In this document: positions 54,331 through 62,408 of the stretch, piece after piece
How positions within the stretch are numbered: the stretch's first letter is position 1
Layout of the letters: the number at the start of each line of letters is the position of its first letter
Source of the DNA: Candidatus Poribacteria bacterium
GTDB taxonomy: Bacteria > Poribacteria > WGA-4E > GCA-2687025
Assembly (NCBI GenBank): GCA_028818695.1
Contig: JAPPNK010000015.1
Span: forward strand, 70,497-134,496
Length of the DNA: 64,000 bases
Reading direction: 5' to 3'
Made by a program: the position numbers and the translations under genes
The notes under the pieces: generated by a model
What the model was told of the DNA's origin: nothing
Databases searched by the model: none
The model's input: only the letters and a program-made list of their open reading frames with translations

Positions 54331-54882
54331 TCAATGTTGGTGTTTCGCCTCGTCATGGACGGAGCCGCCGTCTTGGACGACGAGACCCAGCTCCACGCGC
54401 GCTTCATGGTCGTTGATCCGCTCCGTTCCGTCGCCGATGCCCGCAAGACCGAACGAAAACCAGAAGGCGGGCGTCCATTCTAGAACCAGTTCGCCTTGTT
54501 TCGTTTTGCCGAATTCGCGCCAGTTGCCGGCGGAAACGAAGCCCTTGATCGTCTCCGGCTGCTCTTTGGGACCGATGCGCCCGAACGTCTTGCCCTCCAG
54601 CTGCGCGGAAATGTACGCCGCTTTCGGATCGCCGTCGGCCGGCATCCATACGTCCCTATCCAGCAGCAAGACCGTCTCGGCGATGAACGACGCCCTGAAG
54701 GTTTTTTCATCCGGCGTGATGGGACCCACCGCGGCGACCGTCTCCGCCTTCATGAAGTACCCCTCGCCTTTATACTGATCGCGCGGGCCGAAGTCGGCGT
54801 CGTCATGGGCGATTCCCCCAGACGACGCCAACAAGACGGCTGCGGCTGTAAAGCCGACCCAGAACCGAGCTGCGCTTTTCAT
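54331..54882 (-). CDS. Exported protein of cassette 3
   Basis: 183 residues, no family recognised. Clear signal peptide (1-25) with cleavage near GIA-HDD. The mature start HDDADFGPRD recalls HDKYEF in cassette 2 and THDQNPP in cassette 4. The rest is beta-rich with no cysteine in the mature part and ends in a His/Asp/Lys tail (DEAKHQH). It overlaps the upstream anchored gene by 4 nt (ATGA) and precedes the LVGxxYD partner. Confidence 0.7.
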   Translation of the reverse strand: MKSAARFWVGFTAAAVLLASSGGIAHDDADFGPRDQYKGEGYFMKAETVAAVGPITPDEKTFRASFIAETVLLLDRDVWMPADGDPKAAYISAQLEGKTFGRIGPKEQPETIKGFVSAGNWREFGKTKQGELVLEWTPAFWFSFGLAGIGDGTERINDHEARVELGLVVQDGGSVHDEAKHQH

Positions 54883-56342
54883 CTTCGCCGCTCCACAGGC
54901 GGCTCTGAACGCGGGCGCATTTCAAGCCACAGCTGGTATGCGTCCTGCTGCCGTTTGATCAGCTCGCGCGTTTCAGGGTCTAGCTGCGGGTTGCTTTCAA
55001 TAAAGGCGTCCATGATCATCTCGTAAGCGGCCGCCTGCTCCTCGCGCGTCTCAAACGGACGCCGCGGCGGAGGAGGCGGAGCCTCATGGACGCCAGGATC
55101 AGACGGTCCGACCGGCTCCTGCGACGGAGCGGCAGGCGCATCGGCAGAGGAAGCGGAGCCAGACGCATCTCTGCCCGGCGCGGCGCCTGAAGGCGGAGGA
55201 GTTGAAGGGCGCGTCGGCCAGGACCGTTCTCCCTTTTCTATTGCTCTCAACAGCGCCGCTGAATAGTCTAAAAAAACCATCCATTTCACCGTGTCCCACT
55301 CCTCTTCTTCGGCGACCGCCGGCGTCCAATTTTCCAAACGGCGCATGGCTCCTTTCCATCCGCGGTCAGTCAGCTTAGCGACTCGGTCGTCGTAGTTGTA
55401 AAACTGGACCTCCTCCGGCGGAAGAACGTTGTCATCATCATCCACATAGAAGATCTTCACGCCTTCGGGGGCGACCCCGTAATGCGTGATGAGATACTTC
55501 TGATCATCCGTCAGATTCGCTGTCCTCAGTTCGCCCAAATAAAATGTAGCTTTTGATTCGGGATCCAGATTCACGCGAACAATCGGCTCTTTGCTTTCAA
55601 AGCACATGTCCATCCACATCTTTTGCGTCGGCCATGTGCGAATCTTTCGGTCGATCAATGCGTTGTCTACCACCTCCCATGAGGCGCTTTCGGGAAGTCC
55701 GAGAGATTCTCGAGCGGTCGAGTATCTATCCTTCATCCTAGGAGACATATTGATCGTGATCTCCTCCATCAGCTTGTCTCTACCTCGGAAGTCCTCTATG
55801 TCGCGGCGCAACACTTGGGTGAATTCGATGTAGTCGCCGTAGTCGTTGACGACCGCTCCGCGCTCTAGAGCGCGCTCCAGAAGCGCTTTCAGATTTTCAG
55901 GAGAATAGAGCGGATCGTTCGCCCTGTGGGTGTTGATGCGCCTCCATCTGGCATCGAACGCCGCCATGAGCGCTTCAGCCGTTTGCGGCCCGTCGTACGG
56001 CAATTCCCACTTGTTCCGCTTGCCGCTCTCCTCAAACCCTTGCGCTTTTTGCCACGCTTTCAGCTGGTTTGCCCACGCTTTCGCGCTCCGTAGTACCTCG
56101 GGCGGCAGCTCCGCTGAGCCGGGGTTTTCGATGTCCGCTTTGATGAACTCTGTCATCGGGTCGTCATCCTGCAGAGAGGGGCTTATCTCCTTGAGAGGAG
56201 TCGCTTCGCCTCCGCTCGTTTCGGCTGCCGCTGTCGGAGCGGATGCAGTCTCCTTTTTAGCGGCGCGGTTCGCAGCAAAGTACGAAACCGCGCAGACCAG
56301 AACGAGCAAACCGACCAGCGCCGCTGTCCATTTCCAACTCAT
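54879..56342 (-). CDS. Membrane-anchored protein of cassette 4
   Basis: 487 residues, no family recognised. N-terminal helix (5-24), a Thr/Ala/Glu linker to about 60, a largely helical middle (SAKAWANQLKAWQKAQ, RALERGAVVNDYGDYIEF), a segment with an acidic run (IFYVDDDDNVLPPEE, about 290-305), a Pro/Ser/Ala-rich linker (375-430) and a C-terminal helix (ETRELIKRQQDAYQLWLEM). It has the same position and anchor as the LVGxxYD partners but not their motifs. It lies 18 nt behind the exported gene of cassette 4 and overlaps that of cassette 3. Confidence 0.7.
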   Translation of the reverse strand: MSWKWTAALVGLLVLVCAVSYFAANRAAKKETASAPTAAAETSGGEATPLKEISPSLQDDDPMTEFIKADIENPGSAELPPEVLRSAKAWANQLKAWQKAQGFEESGKRNKWELPYDGPQTAEALMAAFDARWRRINTHRANDPLYSPENLKALLERALERGAVVNDYGDYIEFTQVLRRDIEDFRGRDKLMEEITINMSPRMKDRYSTARESLGLPESASWEVVDNALIDRKIRTWPTQKMWMDMCFESKEPIVRVNLDPESKATFYLGELRTANLTDDQKYLITHYGVAPEGVKIFYVDDDDNVLPPEEVQFYNYDDRVAKLTDRGWKGAMRRLENWTPAVAEEEEWDTVKWMVFLDYSAALLRAIEKGERSWPTRPSTPPPSGAAPGRDASGSASSADAPAAPSQEPVGPSDPGVHEAPPPPPRRPFETREEQAAAYEMIMDAFIESNPQLDPETRELIKRQQDAYQLWLEMRPRSEPPVERRR

Positions 56343-56360
56343 GCTGCGTCCTTCCCTGTT

Positions 56361-57215
56361 TTAAGGATCTGGGTGCAAGCCAATTCCGTCGTGGGTGTGC
56401 GATTCGCGCGACACATTAAAGCTATCGCCTGCGAATGTTCCCCAAGCGCTACTGTCAGAGCGTGTAATTGTTTCGAGGTAGGCAACAGGATCATGCTCTA
56501 ATGTACCGTCTTGATACGCAGAATTTCCATCCTCGTCAACATCGCGATTGATTTCGTTCCCCAGTATGTCTGGCAGCAAGTAGACAAGACCTCCTGTTAC
56601 CGTGCCCGCGAGAACGCCATCAATGATAACCTCGGTGGCACCATCCACGCCATGCAAATCTATCGCGATCAGAACCGTCACCACCCCTGCTGTGAGACCG
56701 GTTTTTATTGCCCCGCTTACTTTCTTCTTGACGCGCCTCACCTCAATCCGCAGCGGGACGTCAAACTTTTCTATTGGTTCCCCAATATGCTCAATCTTGC
56801 CCTGGCATGCGTCTCGGCTCACACTGAGCTCGTAGCAGGTCCCCGTCCAAACCGTGTTGTCGCCCAGTTTCTTGAGAGGAACGCTGCTGACACTGGGATG
56901 ATCCGGGGTCACGCTTGTTTTAGGAATAGAGCCTGCCCATGCAACTGCCTCTGCAGTGGCATGCGCTCCGTCAGGATCAATGCCTTCCCATACCGTCGCG
57001 TTTTCTCCGCCAGCCGTCTGTGTGTTAGGGGGATTTTGATCGTGTGTCTGCCCGACAGGAATCACAACCAGCATGGCAGCCGCAAGGAAGATGCGGAGGA
57101 TGTGAAACCTATTTAAAGATTTCGAAAGGGGGGGTGGTGAAAGTATGACGAGACATTGTAACGCCCTTTCAGCTTGGCGTTTGAGTGTGCAAACAGGCGG
57201 GAATCCCGCCAACAT
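56361..57215 (-). CDS. Exported protein of cassette 4, frame depends on a C7 tract
   Basis: Up to 284 residues, no family recognised. The open frame reaches ATG 57215, which has no ribosome site. Another ATG at 57156 with AAAGGG 7 nt upstream reads MSRHTFTTP and would join the main frame only if the C7 run (57128-57134, minus strand) had six Cs. The signal-like helix is ILRIFLAAAMLVVIPVG, followed by THDQNPPN. Near the middle two Gly/Val/Leu-rich segments (GLTAGVVTVLIAIDL and VLAGTVTGGLVYLLPDIL) may enter a membrane, and two Cys flank TCYELSVSRDAC. First gene of the four-gene minus operon. Confidence 0.6.
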   Translation of the reverse strand: MLAGFPPVCTLKRQAERALQCLVILSPPPLSKSLNRFHILRIFLAAAMLVVIPVGQTHDQNPPNTQTAGGENATVWEGIDPDGAHATAEAVAWAGSIPKTSVTPDHPSVSSVPLKKLGDNTVWTGTCYELSVSRDACQGKIEHIGEPIEKFDVPLRIEVRRVKKKVSGAIKTGLTAGVVTVLIAIDLHGVDGATEVIIDGVLAGTVTGGLVYLLPDILGNEINRDVDEDGNSAYQDGTLEHDPVAYLETITRSDSSAWGTFAGDSFNVSRESHTHDGIGLHPDP

Positions 57216-57219
57216 GAAG

Positions 57220-57249
57220 AGCGTACCACAAGTCCATTCTGCGTGTCAA
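57220..57249 (-). promoter_or_regulatory. Promoter of the cassette 4-3 operon
   Basis: Perfect TTGACA (57249-57244) with TACGCT (57225-57220) after 18 bp. Transcription would begin near 57213, inside the ATG at 57215, which argues for ATG 57156. A palindrome GGCGGGAATCCCGCC lies in the untranslated region. Confidence 0.45.
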
Positions 57250-57320
57250 GCCTTTTTTATCGTTTCGGACAAAAAAATGGAAATTACAGTCCCGATACGC
57301 TGTTCAGGCGCAATAGGCGC

Positions 57321-57326
57321 TATAAT
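57321..57326 (+). promoter_or_regulatory. -10 element for the GspC-like gene
   Basis: Perfect TATAAT; no good -35 at 17 bp. Transcription would begin near 57333, so the ATG at 57329 cannot be the start and TTG 57368 is preferred. Confidence 0.5.
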
Positions 57327-57367
57327 AGATGTGTAGGTTTCAGTTCAGCCTAAAGAGGAGCCGCGCG

Positions 57368-58045
57368 TTGAAAATTCGTCTCAAAACGCTTGTCTTGCTG
57401 TTGGCGGCAGCGGGGGCGTGTTTTGTTCTTCTTCAAGAAGGGCGGACGCAAAGGGGAAGGCAGCCCGCGCGAACCTACTTGCCCCCCGCCGAAAAGATGA
57501 CGTCCCAAGGTTACCCTGAGCGGTACAGCATCATCATTTCTAAAAATCTGTTCCGAAAATTGGGCTGGGCGCCGAAGCCGAAACAGGAGTCGATCAACCT
57601 TTTCGGGGTCGTTGTTTCAAGCTCGGGCAACCGCGCGCTGCTTTCCTATAACGGAAAGACGCTGTATGTGCGGGAGGGCGAGTCGGTCGGCTCCAGTTAC
57701 AAAGCGGCGTCCATCGCGCGCGGTTCTGTCGTCCTTGAAAAAGAATCGGGCGAGCGGCGCACATTGAAGCTGGACGAAAAGGTTATGAGCGCCGGCGCGC
57801 CCGCCTCATCCGCTCCAAAAAGCGTCTCCGCATCGAAGCGAAGCGTTTCCTCCAACGAAAAGAGGACGCGCGATTTCCGCTGGCGTCCGCCCAAAGGCGC
57901 CTCCGGAACCGAGATCTTTGAGATGATCATGGAGCGCGAAGGGTACACCTGGGACGATGTGAAACGCAACCCTGAACTGGGCGGCGAGCTGAAGAAAGAA
58001 TACAGCTACGTATTTGAAGAGATGTCGGGCGGAGATAAGAAATAA
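57368..58045 (+). CDS. GspC/PilP-like type II secretion or pilus protein
   Basis: 225 residues. N-terminal membrane helix (KTLVLLLAAAGACFVLLQ), a linker with RYSIIISKNLFRKLGW, then the HR domain with NLFGVVVSSSGNRALLSYNGKTL and VREGESVGSSYKAASIA ... SVVLEKESGERRTLKL, as in GspC or PilP. A disordered Ser/Lys linker leads to a short C-terminal helix domain (TEIFEMIMEREGYTWDDV). TTG start with AGAGGAG 8 nt upstream. Other secretion genes are not in the window. It is divergent from the cassette operon. Confidence 0.75.
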   Translation: MKIRLKTLVLLLAAAGACFVLLQEGRTQRGRQPARTYLPPAEKMTSQGYPERYSIIISKNLFRKLGWAPKPKQESINLFGVVVSSSGNRALLSYNGKTLYVREGESVGSSYKAASIARGSVVLEKESGERRTLKLDEKVMSAGAPASSAPKSVSASKRSVSSNEKRTRDFRWRPPKGASGTEIFEMIMEREGYTWDDVKRNPELGGELKKEYSYVFEEMSGGDKK

Positions 58046-58065
58046 ACGGCGGGGCGGCGATAAGC

Positions 58066-59088
58066 ATACGAGAGCGCGCCGAGGCGGACGAAGAGAAGCG
58101 CCTGTCGCCTTTTGCGTCTAAAAGCGGACGCTCCAAAGGGCGCGCCGCTGTTGAGCCGCCCTGCCCTATCCGCACGGAGTTTCAGCGCGACAGGGACCGC
58201 ATTCTGCATTGCAAGTCGTTTCGTCGGCTCAAAGGCAAAACGCAGGTGTATCTGAACCCGTCGGGCGATCATTTCCGCACCCGGTTGACGCACACGCTGG
58301 AGGTCGCGCAGATCGCCCGCACCATCGCGCGCAGCCTGCGCCTGAACGAGGACCTGACCGAGGCGGCCGCCCTTGGGCATGACCTCGGACATGCGCCGTT
58401 TGGACATGCGGGCGAAGAGGCGCTGAACAACGCCGTTCCCTGCGGATTCAAGCATGACGAGCAGTCGCTGCGCATCGTCGAGACGCTGGAAAAGGAGGGG
58501 CGCGGGTTGAACCTGACCTATGAAACGCGGCTCGGCATTCAGGCGCATTCGAAGGGCAGAGGCGCCATTTTTGACGGCGAGAAGGCGGCGGGCAATACGT
58601 TGGAGGGGGAGGCGGTGCGCGTCGCCGACGCCATCGCGTATCTGAACCATGACATTGAGGACGCCGTTCGGGCTGGAGCGTTGCGCGTGGAGGACCTGCC
58701 GAAGGAGCCGATTGCCGCGCTGGGGTCAAGCCGTTCGAAGCGTATCGGGCGGATGGTCGGCGCGGTCATCGAATGGAGCGAGGGGAAAGGCGCGGTCGGG
58801 ATGCGTCCAGACATACTGGAAGCGACGGAGGCGTTGAAACGGTTTATGTATGCGCATGTGTATCCGCCCAGCGGCAGCCGCGAGATTGCGAAGGCGAAGG
58901 CGGTTGTGGAGGCGCTGGCGGAGCATTATATGCGCCTGCCTGAGGAGATGCCGGCGTTGTATCGGCGGGCGGCTGAAGAGGAGGGCAGCGCCCGCGCCGC
59001 CGCCGATTATGTTTCAGGGATGACGGATCGGTTCGCCCTTGAGACGTATGACGCGCTCTTTCGCCCGCGCGTGTGGAGTTCGATTTAA
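58066..59088 (+). CDS. dgt: dGTPase-like dNTP triphosphohydrolase, no standard start codon
   Basis: About 340 residues. HD-domain enzyme: TRLTHTLEVAQIARTIA (His), LGHDLGHAPFGHAGEEAL (His-Asp) and IAYLNHDIEDAVRAG (Asp), the full metal site. Homology clearly extends upstream of the first usual start (GTG 58246): the conserved ERAEADEEKRLSPFASKSG and RTEFQRDRDRILHCKSFRRLKGKTQV lie in frame from about 58066. Between the stop at 58036 and 58246 there is no ATG, GTG or TTG, only ATA at 58042, 58060 and 58066, so a rare start, a sequence error or a coupled start is likely. Start is therefore approximate. Confidence 0.85.
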   Translation: MRERAEADEEKRLSPFASKSGRSKGRAAVEPPCPIRTEFQRDRDRILHCKSFRRLKGKTQVYLNPSGDHFRTRLTHTLEVAQIARTIARSLRLNEDLTEAAALGHDLGHAPFGHAGEEALNNAVPCGFKHDEQSLRIVETLEKEGRGLNLTYETRLGIQAHSKGRGAIFDGEKAAGNTLEGEAVRVADAIAYLNHDIEDAVRAGALRVEDLPKEPIAALGSSRSKRIGRMVGAVIEWSEGKGAVGMRPDILEATEALKRFMYAHVYPPSGSREIAKAKAVVEALAEHYMRLPEEMPALYRRAAEEEGSARAAADYVSGMTDRFALETYDALFRPRVWSSI

Positions 59089-59152
59089 ATTCCGCTTTTC
59101 CATAATAAGCGGGGGCGGCGGCAGGGACTGCGCCGCGCATCTGGGATATGAA

Positions 59153-59200
59153 CAATCTTCCCCATGCTGAGAACGCGCCGCCAACGGCGCGCGAAGATTG
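59153..59200. terminator. Nested hairpin between convergent genes
   Basis: Outer arms CAATCTTC (59153-59160) and GAAGATTG (59193-59200) enclose CGCGCCG-CCAA-CGGCGCG (59174-59191). No long T-run follows on either strand, so this may be a weak bidirectional terminator or a structured RNA end. Confidence 0.4.
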
Positions 59201-59242
59201 GCAGTCCGCGACTCGCGTTTTTCCGCCGTCGCCGCATGGAGA

Positions 59243-60085
59243 TTAACGCCGTTTCAAGACAAAAGCCGCCCGACGCTGCATATGATCCCGATTCTCTGCC
59301 GAGTTCACTATCTCCGCCAAAAGATGCTCCCGCGTCTTCCATTCCGCCAGCTCCTGAACGCGAAAACGCTCATCGTCGAACGAGGCGGAGCGGGATAAGA
59401 CCGCCTCGTACGCCGCCTGTACATATTCCGCGTCGTCTTTCGGGTTGCCGACGCTTTGCCGCGTCCTGTCAAGGTTCTCCGCCGAGTTCAACAGCGTTTC
59501 AAGCAGCGGTTCCCTTTCTGCCTGAACGCCCTTGCGCAGCTCTTCTTCGGTTGGCGGACGGCGCAGAACCGCGCGATACGCCGCTTCAACGTACGCTTCC
59601 GCCGAATGCTCCTCAAAAAAATCTTCAGGCTCATACGCCAGCTCGCGCAGCGTCTTCAAGAGCGACGCCGCCAGCCACCGCTTTATCGGCGTCGGATCGC
59701 CGAGAGCCGCAAACGTTTCTTGATATTCGTCCGCTTCGCCCGCCTCCTCCGATTCGTCCAGCCATGCGCGAATCGCCTTCGCATACGCGATAAAGCGCTC
59801 GCGCCGCTCCCGTTCAATCTGTTCAAACCGCCATAGGACATCCACCGCGGGCGCGCCAGGGTAATCCAACTCGCCGACGGCGCTCAGCAGCAGGGAGAGG
59901 TTGTCGAACGCCTTGTAATGCGCGAGCGACTCAAATCGGCTGATGAGCGCGCGCACTCTCGCCGCCTCGTCCGACGCGCCGCCGAGCGCCTCCTCCATCG
60001 CGTTGATTCGTTTGATCTCCTTGTCGGGCGCCTCTTCGCAGAGAATGTTCCGCCACTGATCCATATCCGCCTTAAAGTCCCGCAT
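59243..60085 (-). CDS. Protein with two DUF4214 domains
   Basis: 280 residues, cytoplasmic by sequence. Helical N-terminal half with FAALGDPTPIKRWL and Trp/Glu-rich helices; C-terminal half with two DUF4214 repeats: AYVEAAYRAVLRRPPTEEEL ending LLNSAENLDR, and EYVQAAYEAVLSRSASFDDE ending IVNSAENRDH. DUF4214 often occurs in surface or calcium-binding proteins; role unknown. MRDFKADMDQW (60085) has a perfect GGAGG site and was chosen over ATG 60106. Confidence 0.8.
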   Translation of the reverse strand: MRDFKADMDQWRNILCEEAPDKEIKRINAMEEALGGASDEAARVRALISRFESLAHYKAFDNLSLLLSAVGELDYPGAPAVDVLWRFEQIERERRERFIAYAKAIRAWLDESEEAGEADEYQETFAALGDPTPIKRWLAASLLKTLRELAYEPEDFFEEHSAEAYVEAAYRAVLRRPPTEEELRKGVQAEREPLLETLLNSAENLDRTRQSVGNPKDDAEYVQAAYEAVLSRSASFDDERFRVQELAEWKTREHLLAEIVNSAENRDHMQRRAAFVLKRR

Positions 60086-60187
60086 CCTGTCGCCTCCATT
60101 CAACACTTCTCATGACAGCTCCGCGCTTGACGCAGTTACATGAAAACGCGATGCAGGTTAAACTAGAGGCGGACATGGGGGCCGCTT

Positions 60188-61186
60188 TTGACCGCTTATA
60201 TTTTGCGCCGTCTCGGGGCGCTGTTGATCTCATTATGGGGCGTGTCGCTGCTTCTGTTTCTGATGACGCACCTGATACCGGGCAATCCCGCCCGCGCGAT
60301 GCTTGGCGAGCGCGCCAACGCCGAGGCGGTCGCCAAACTGGAGCGGGAGCTGGGGCTTGACCGGCCGCTTTATGAGCAATACGGGCGTTTTTTGGCGAAT
60401 GCGGCTCGGCTTGACTTTGGACGCTCTATCAAAACGAAGCGGCCCGTGGCGCAGGAGCTGTGGGCGCGCTTCCCTGCGACGCTGGAGCTCACCATGTGCG
60501 CGATGGTCTTCGCCGTCGTTTTGGGGTTGCTGTTGGGGGCGTTGTCGGCGGCGCGGCGCGGCGGCGCGCTTGACTTCTTTAGCATGACCATTTCGCTCGC
60601 CGGCGTCTCCATACCGATCTACTGCCTCGGACTGCTCCTGATCCTTCTCTTTGCGAACGGACTTGAATGGCTGCCGAACGGCGGACGGCACAGCGACGCT
60701 TACGCTATCGCCGGCGCGGGGCTAATCGGTTCGCTGTTGAAGGGCGACCTAGGAGCCTTCCGCGACGCCGCCGTTCACCTGATCCTTCCGACCGTCACGC
60801 TCGGAGCCGTGCCGCTGGCGATCATCAGCCGAATGACCCGCTCCTCGCTGCTGGAGGCGCTAGGACAGGACTATGTGCGGACGGCGGAGGCGAAGGGGCT
60901 GCGCCCGTCGGTCGTTCTGTTTAAGCACGCGCTGCGAAACGCGCTTATACCCGTCCTGACAATCACGGGGTTGGAATTCGGCTATCTTTTGGGCGGCGCC
61001 GTCATGACCGAGTCGATCTTCAGCTGGCCGGGCGTCGGGCGCTGGCTGTGGCTATCGGTTCTGGCGCGCGACCTGCCGGCGATACAGGGCGGCGTCCTGT
61101 TTGTCGCGCTGCTGTTTATGACGATCGTTCTCATCATGGATCTGCTGTACGCCGCCGTTGATCCGCGCATACGGGCGGCGGCATGA
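60188..61186 (+). CDS. Oligopeptide/dipeptide ABC transporter permease (OppB/DppB type)
   Basis: 332 residues, six predicted membrane helices. It opens LRRLGALLISLWGVSLLLFLMTHLIPGNPA, typical of DppB, and has the EAA loop EAKGLRPSVVLFKHALRNALIPVL that contacts the ATPase, plus VMTESIFSWPGVGRWLW. TTG start. No binding protein or ATPase gene is adjacent, so the rest of the transporter is elsewhere. Overlaps the partner permease by 4 nt. Confidence 0.92.
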   Translation: MTAYILRRLGALLISLWGVSLLLFLMTHLIPGNPARAMLGERANAEAVAKLERELGLDRPLYEQYGRFLANAARLDFGRSIKTKRPVAQELWARFPATLELTMCAMVFAVVLGLLLGALSAARRGGALDFFSMTISLAGVSIPIYCLGLLLILLFANGLEWLPNGGRHSDAYAIAGAGLIGSLLKGDLGAFRDAAVHLILPTVTLGAVPLAIISRMTRSSLLEALGQDYVRTAEAKGLRPSVVLFKHALRNALIPVLTITGLEFGYLLGGAVMTESIFSWPGVGRWLWLSVLARDLPAIQGGVLFVALLFMTIVLIMDLLYAAVDPRIRAAA

Positions 61187-62040
61187 AAGAGACCCCCTTC
61201 TGGCGCCGCATGTTGAAGCACCCGATGGCGCTCATCGGGGCGGCTGCGCTGGCGATGTTCGCTCTGGCGGCGCTCGTTTCGTTTGTGTACACGCCGCATA
61301 ACCCGCGCGAAGTGGACCTGGACGTTCAACATCAGAAGCCGCGCCTGATGGACTCCGACAGCGACTACTGGCTCGGCACCGACAATGTCGGGCGGGATAT
61401 TTTGAGCAGGACGATGGCGGGCGCGCGCATTTCGCTGCGGGTCGGCATTTTGATTGTGGTCTGCGCGGGGCTGATCGGGAGCCTTCTCGGCGCGGTTGCG
61501 GGCTACGCGGGCGGATGGATCGACAACCTGCTCATGCGCATACTGGACATCATGATGGCGCTGCCGGGCATTTTGCTGGCGATCGTCATCGTGACGATTC
61601 TCGGCCCGAGCCTTCAGAACGCCATGATCGCTGTCACGATCGTCTCAATCCCGTTATACGCGCGGGTGATGCGCGCCGAGACGCTGCGGGTGAAGTCGCA
61701 GGAATTTGTGGAAGCGGCGCGCGCTCTCGGCGCCTCCGATTTCCGCATCCTTGTCAGAGCGATTTTGCCGAATTGCGCCGCTCCTCTCATCGTTCAGATC
61801 ACGCTGGGGATGGGAACCGCTATTCTCGAAACGGCGGGCCTTTCCTATCTCGGTCTTGGCGACGAGCCGAGCGTCCCTGAATGGGGGCGCATGATCGCCG
61901 AAGAGTTCAAGTACATACGTGAGGCGTGGTGGACGGTTATTCCGCCGCTGGCGTCCATCTCCCTGACAACGCTCGGTTTCAACCTGCTGGGCGACGGCCT
62001 CCGCGACATTCTAGATCCTCGTCTGCGGGGCCGTTCATGA
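61183..62040 (+). CDS. Oligopeptide/dipeptide ABC transporter permease (OppC/DppC type)
   Basis: 285 residues. N-terminal helix, then the characteristic WLGTDNVGRDILSRTMAGARISL, EAA loop VEAARALGASDFRILVRAILPN and the end LNLLGDGLRDILDPRLRG-like (FNLLGDGLRDILDPRLRG). Pairs with the upstream permease; the substrate could be peptides or murein fragments, given the kinase downstream. Confidence 0.93.
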   Translation: MKETPFWRRMLKHPMALIGAAALAMFALAALVSFVYTPHNPREVDLDVQHQKPRLMDSDSDYWLGTDNVGRDILSRTMAGARISLRVGILIVVCAGLIGSLLGAVAGYAGGWIDNLLMRILDIMMALPGILLAIVIVTILGPSLQNAMIAVTIVSIPLYARVMRAETLRVKSQEFVEAARALGASDFRILVRAILPNCAAPLIVQITLGMGTAILETAGLSYLGLGDEPSVPEWGRMIAEEFKYIREAWWTVIPPLASISLTTLGFNLLGDGLRDILDPRLRGRS

Positions 62041-62099
62041 GTCGGCGGGCATTTGGAGAAGAAAGAGTCGCTAGAATAACGGAGAAGGAGAGTAGGTTT

Positions 62100-62408
62100 A
62101 TGAAAATCACAGCGGACATCTGCGTCGTCCCGATGGGCGTCGGCGCGTCCGTTTCGGAGCATGTCGCGGAGGCGTACCAGATTCTTGTTGAGGCGGGGCT
62201 GGACGCACGGCTGCATGCGCATGGCACCAATGTTGAGGGCGACTGCGACGCGGTCATGTCGGCGGTGAAGCGGTGCCATGAGCGTATGCATGCGCTCGGC
62301 GTTCCGCGCGTTTTGACAACCTTGAAGATCGGATCGCGCATCGACAAACAGCAGACGACGGACGACAAGATCGAGGCGGTTCAACGGCTCGCCCAGACGG
62401 ACGCATGA
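62100..62408 (+). CDS. MTH1187-family thiamine-binding-type protein
   Basis: 102 residues. Ferredoxin-like fold of the MTH1187/YqgV (DUF77) family: ADICVVPMGVGASVSEHVA, LDARLHAHGTNVEGDCDAVMSAVKRCHERM and VLTTLKIGSRIDKQQTTDDKI. Members bind thiamine-like ligands. GGAGAAGGAG precedes ATG 62100. Overlaps the kinase by ATGA, 60 nt after the permease. Confidence 0.9.
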   Translation: MKITADICVVPMGVGASVSEHVAEAYQILVEAGLDARLHAHGTNVEGDCDAVMSAVKRCHERMHALGVPRVLTTLKIGSRIDKQQTTDDKIEAVQRLAQTDA

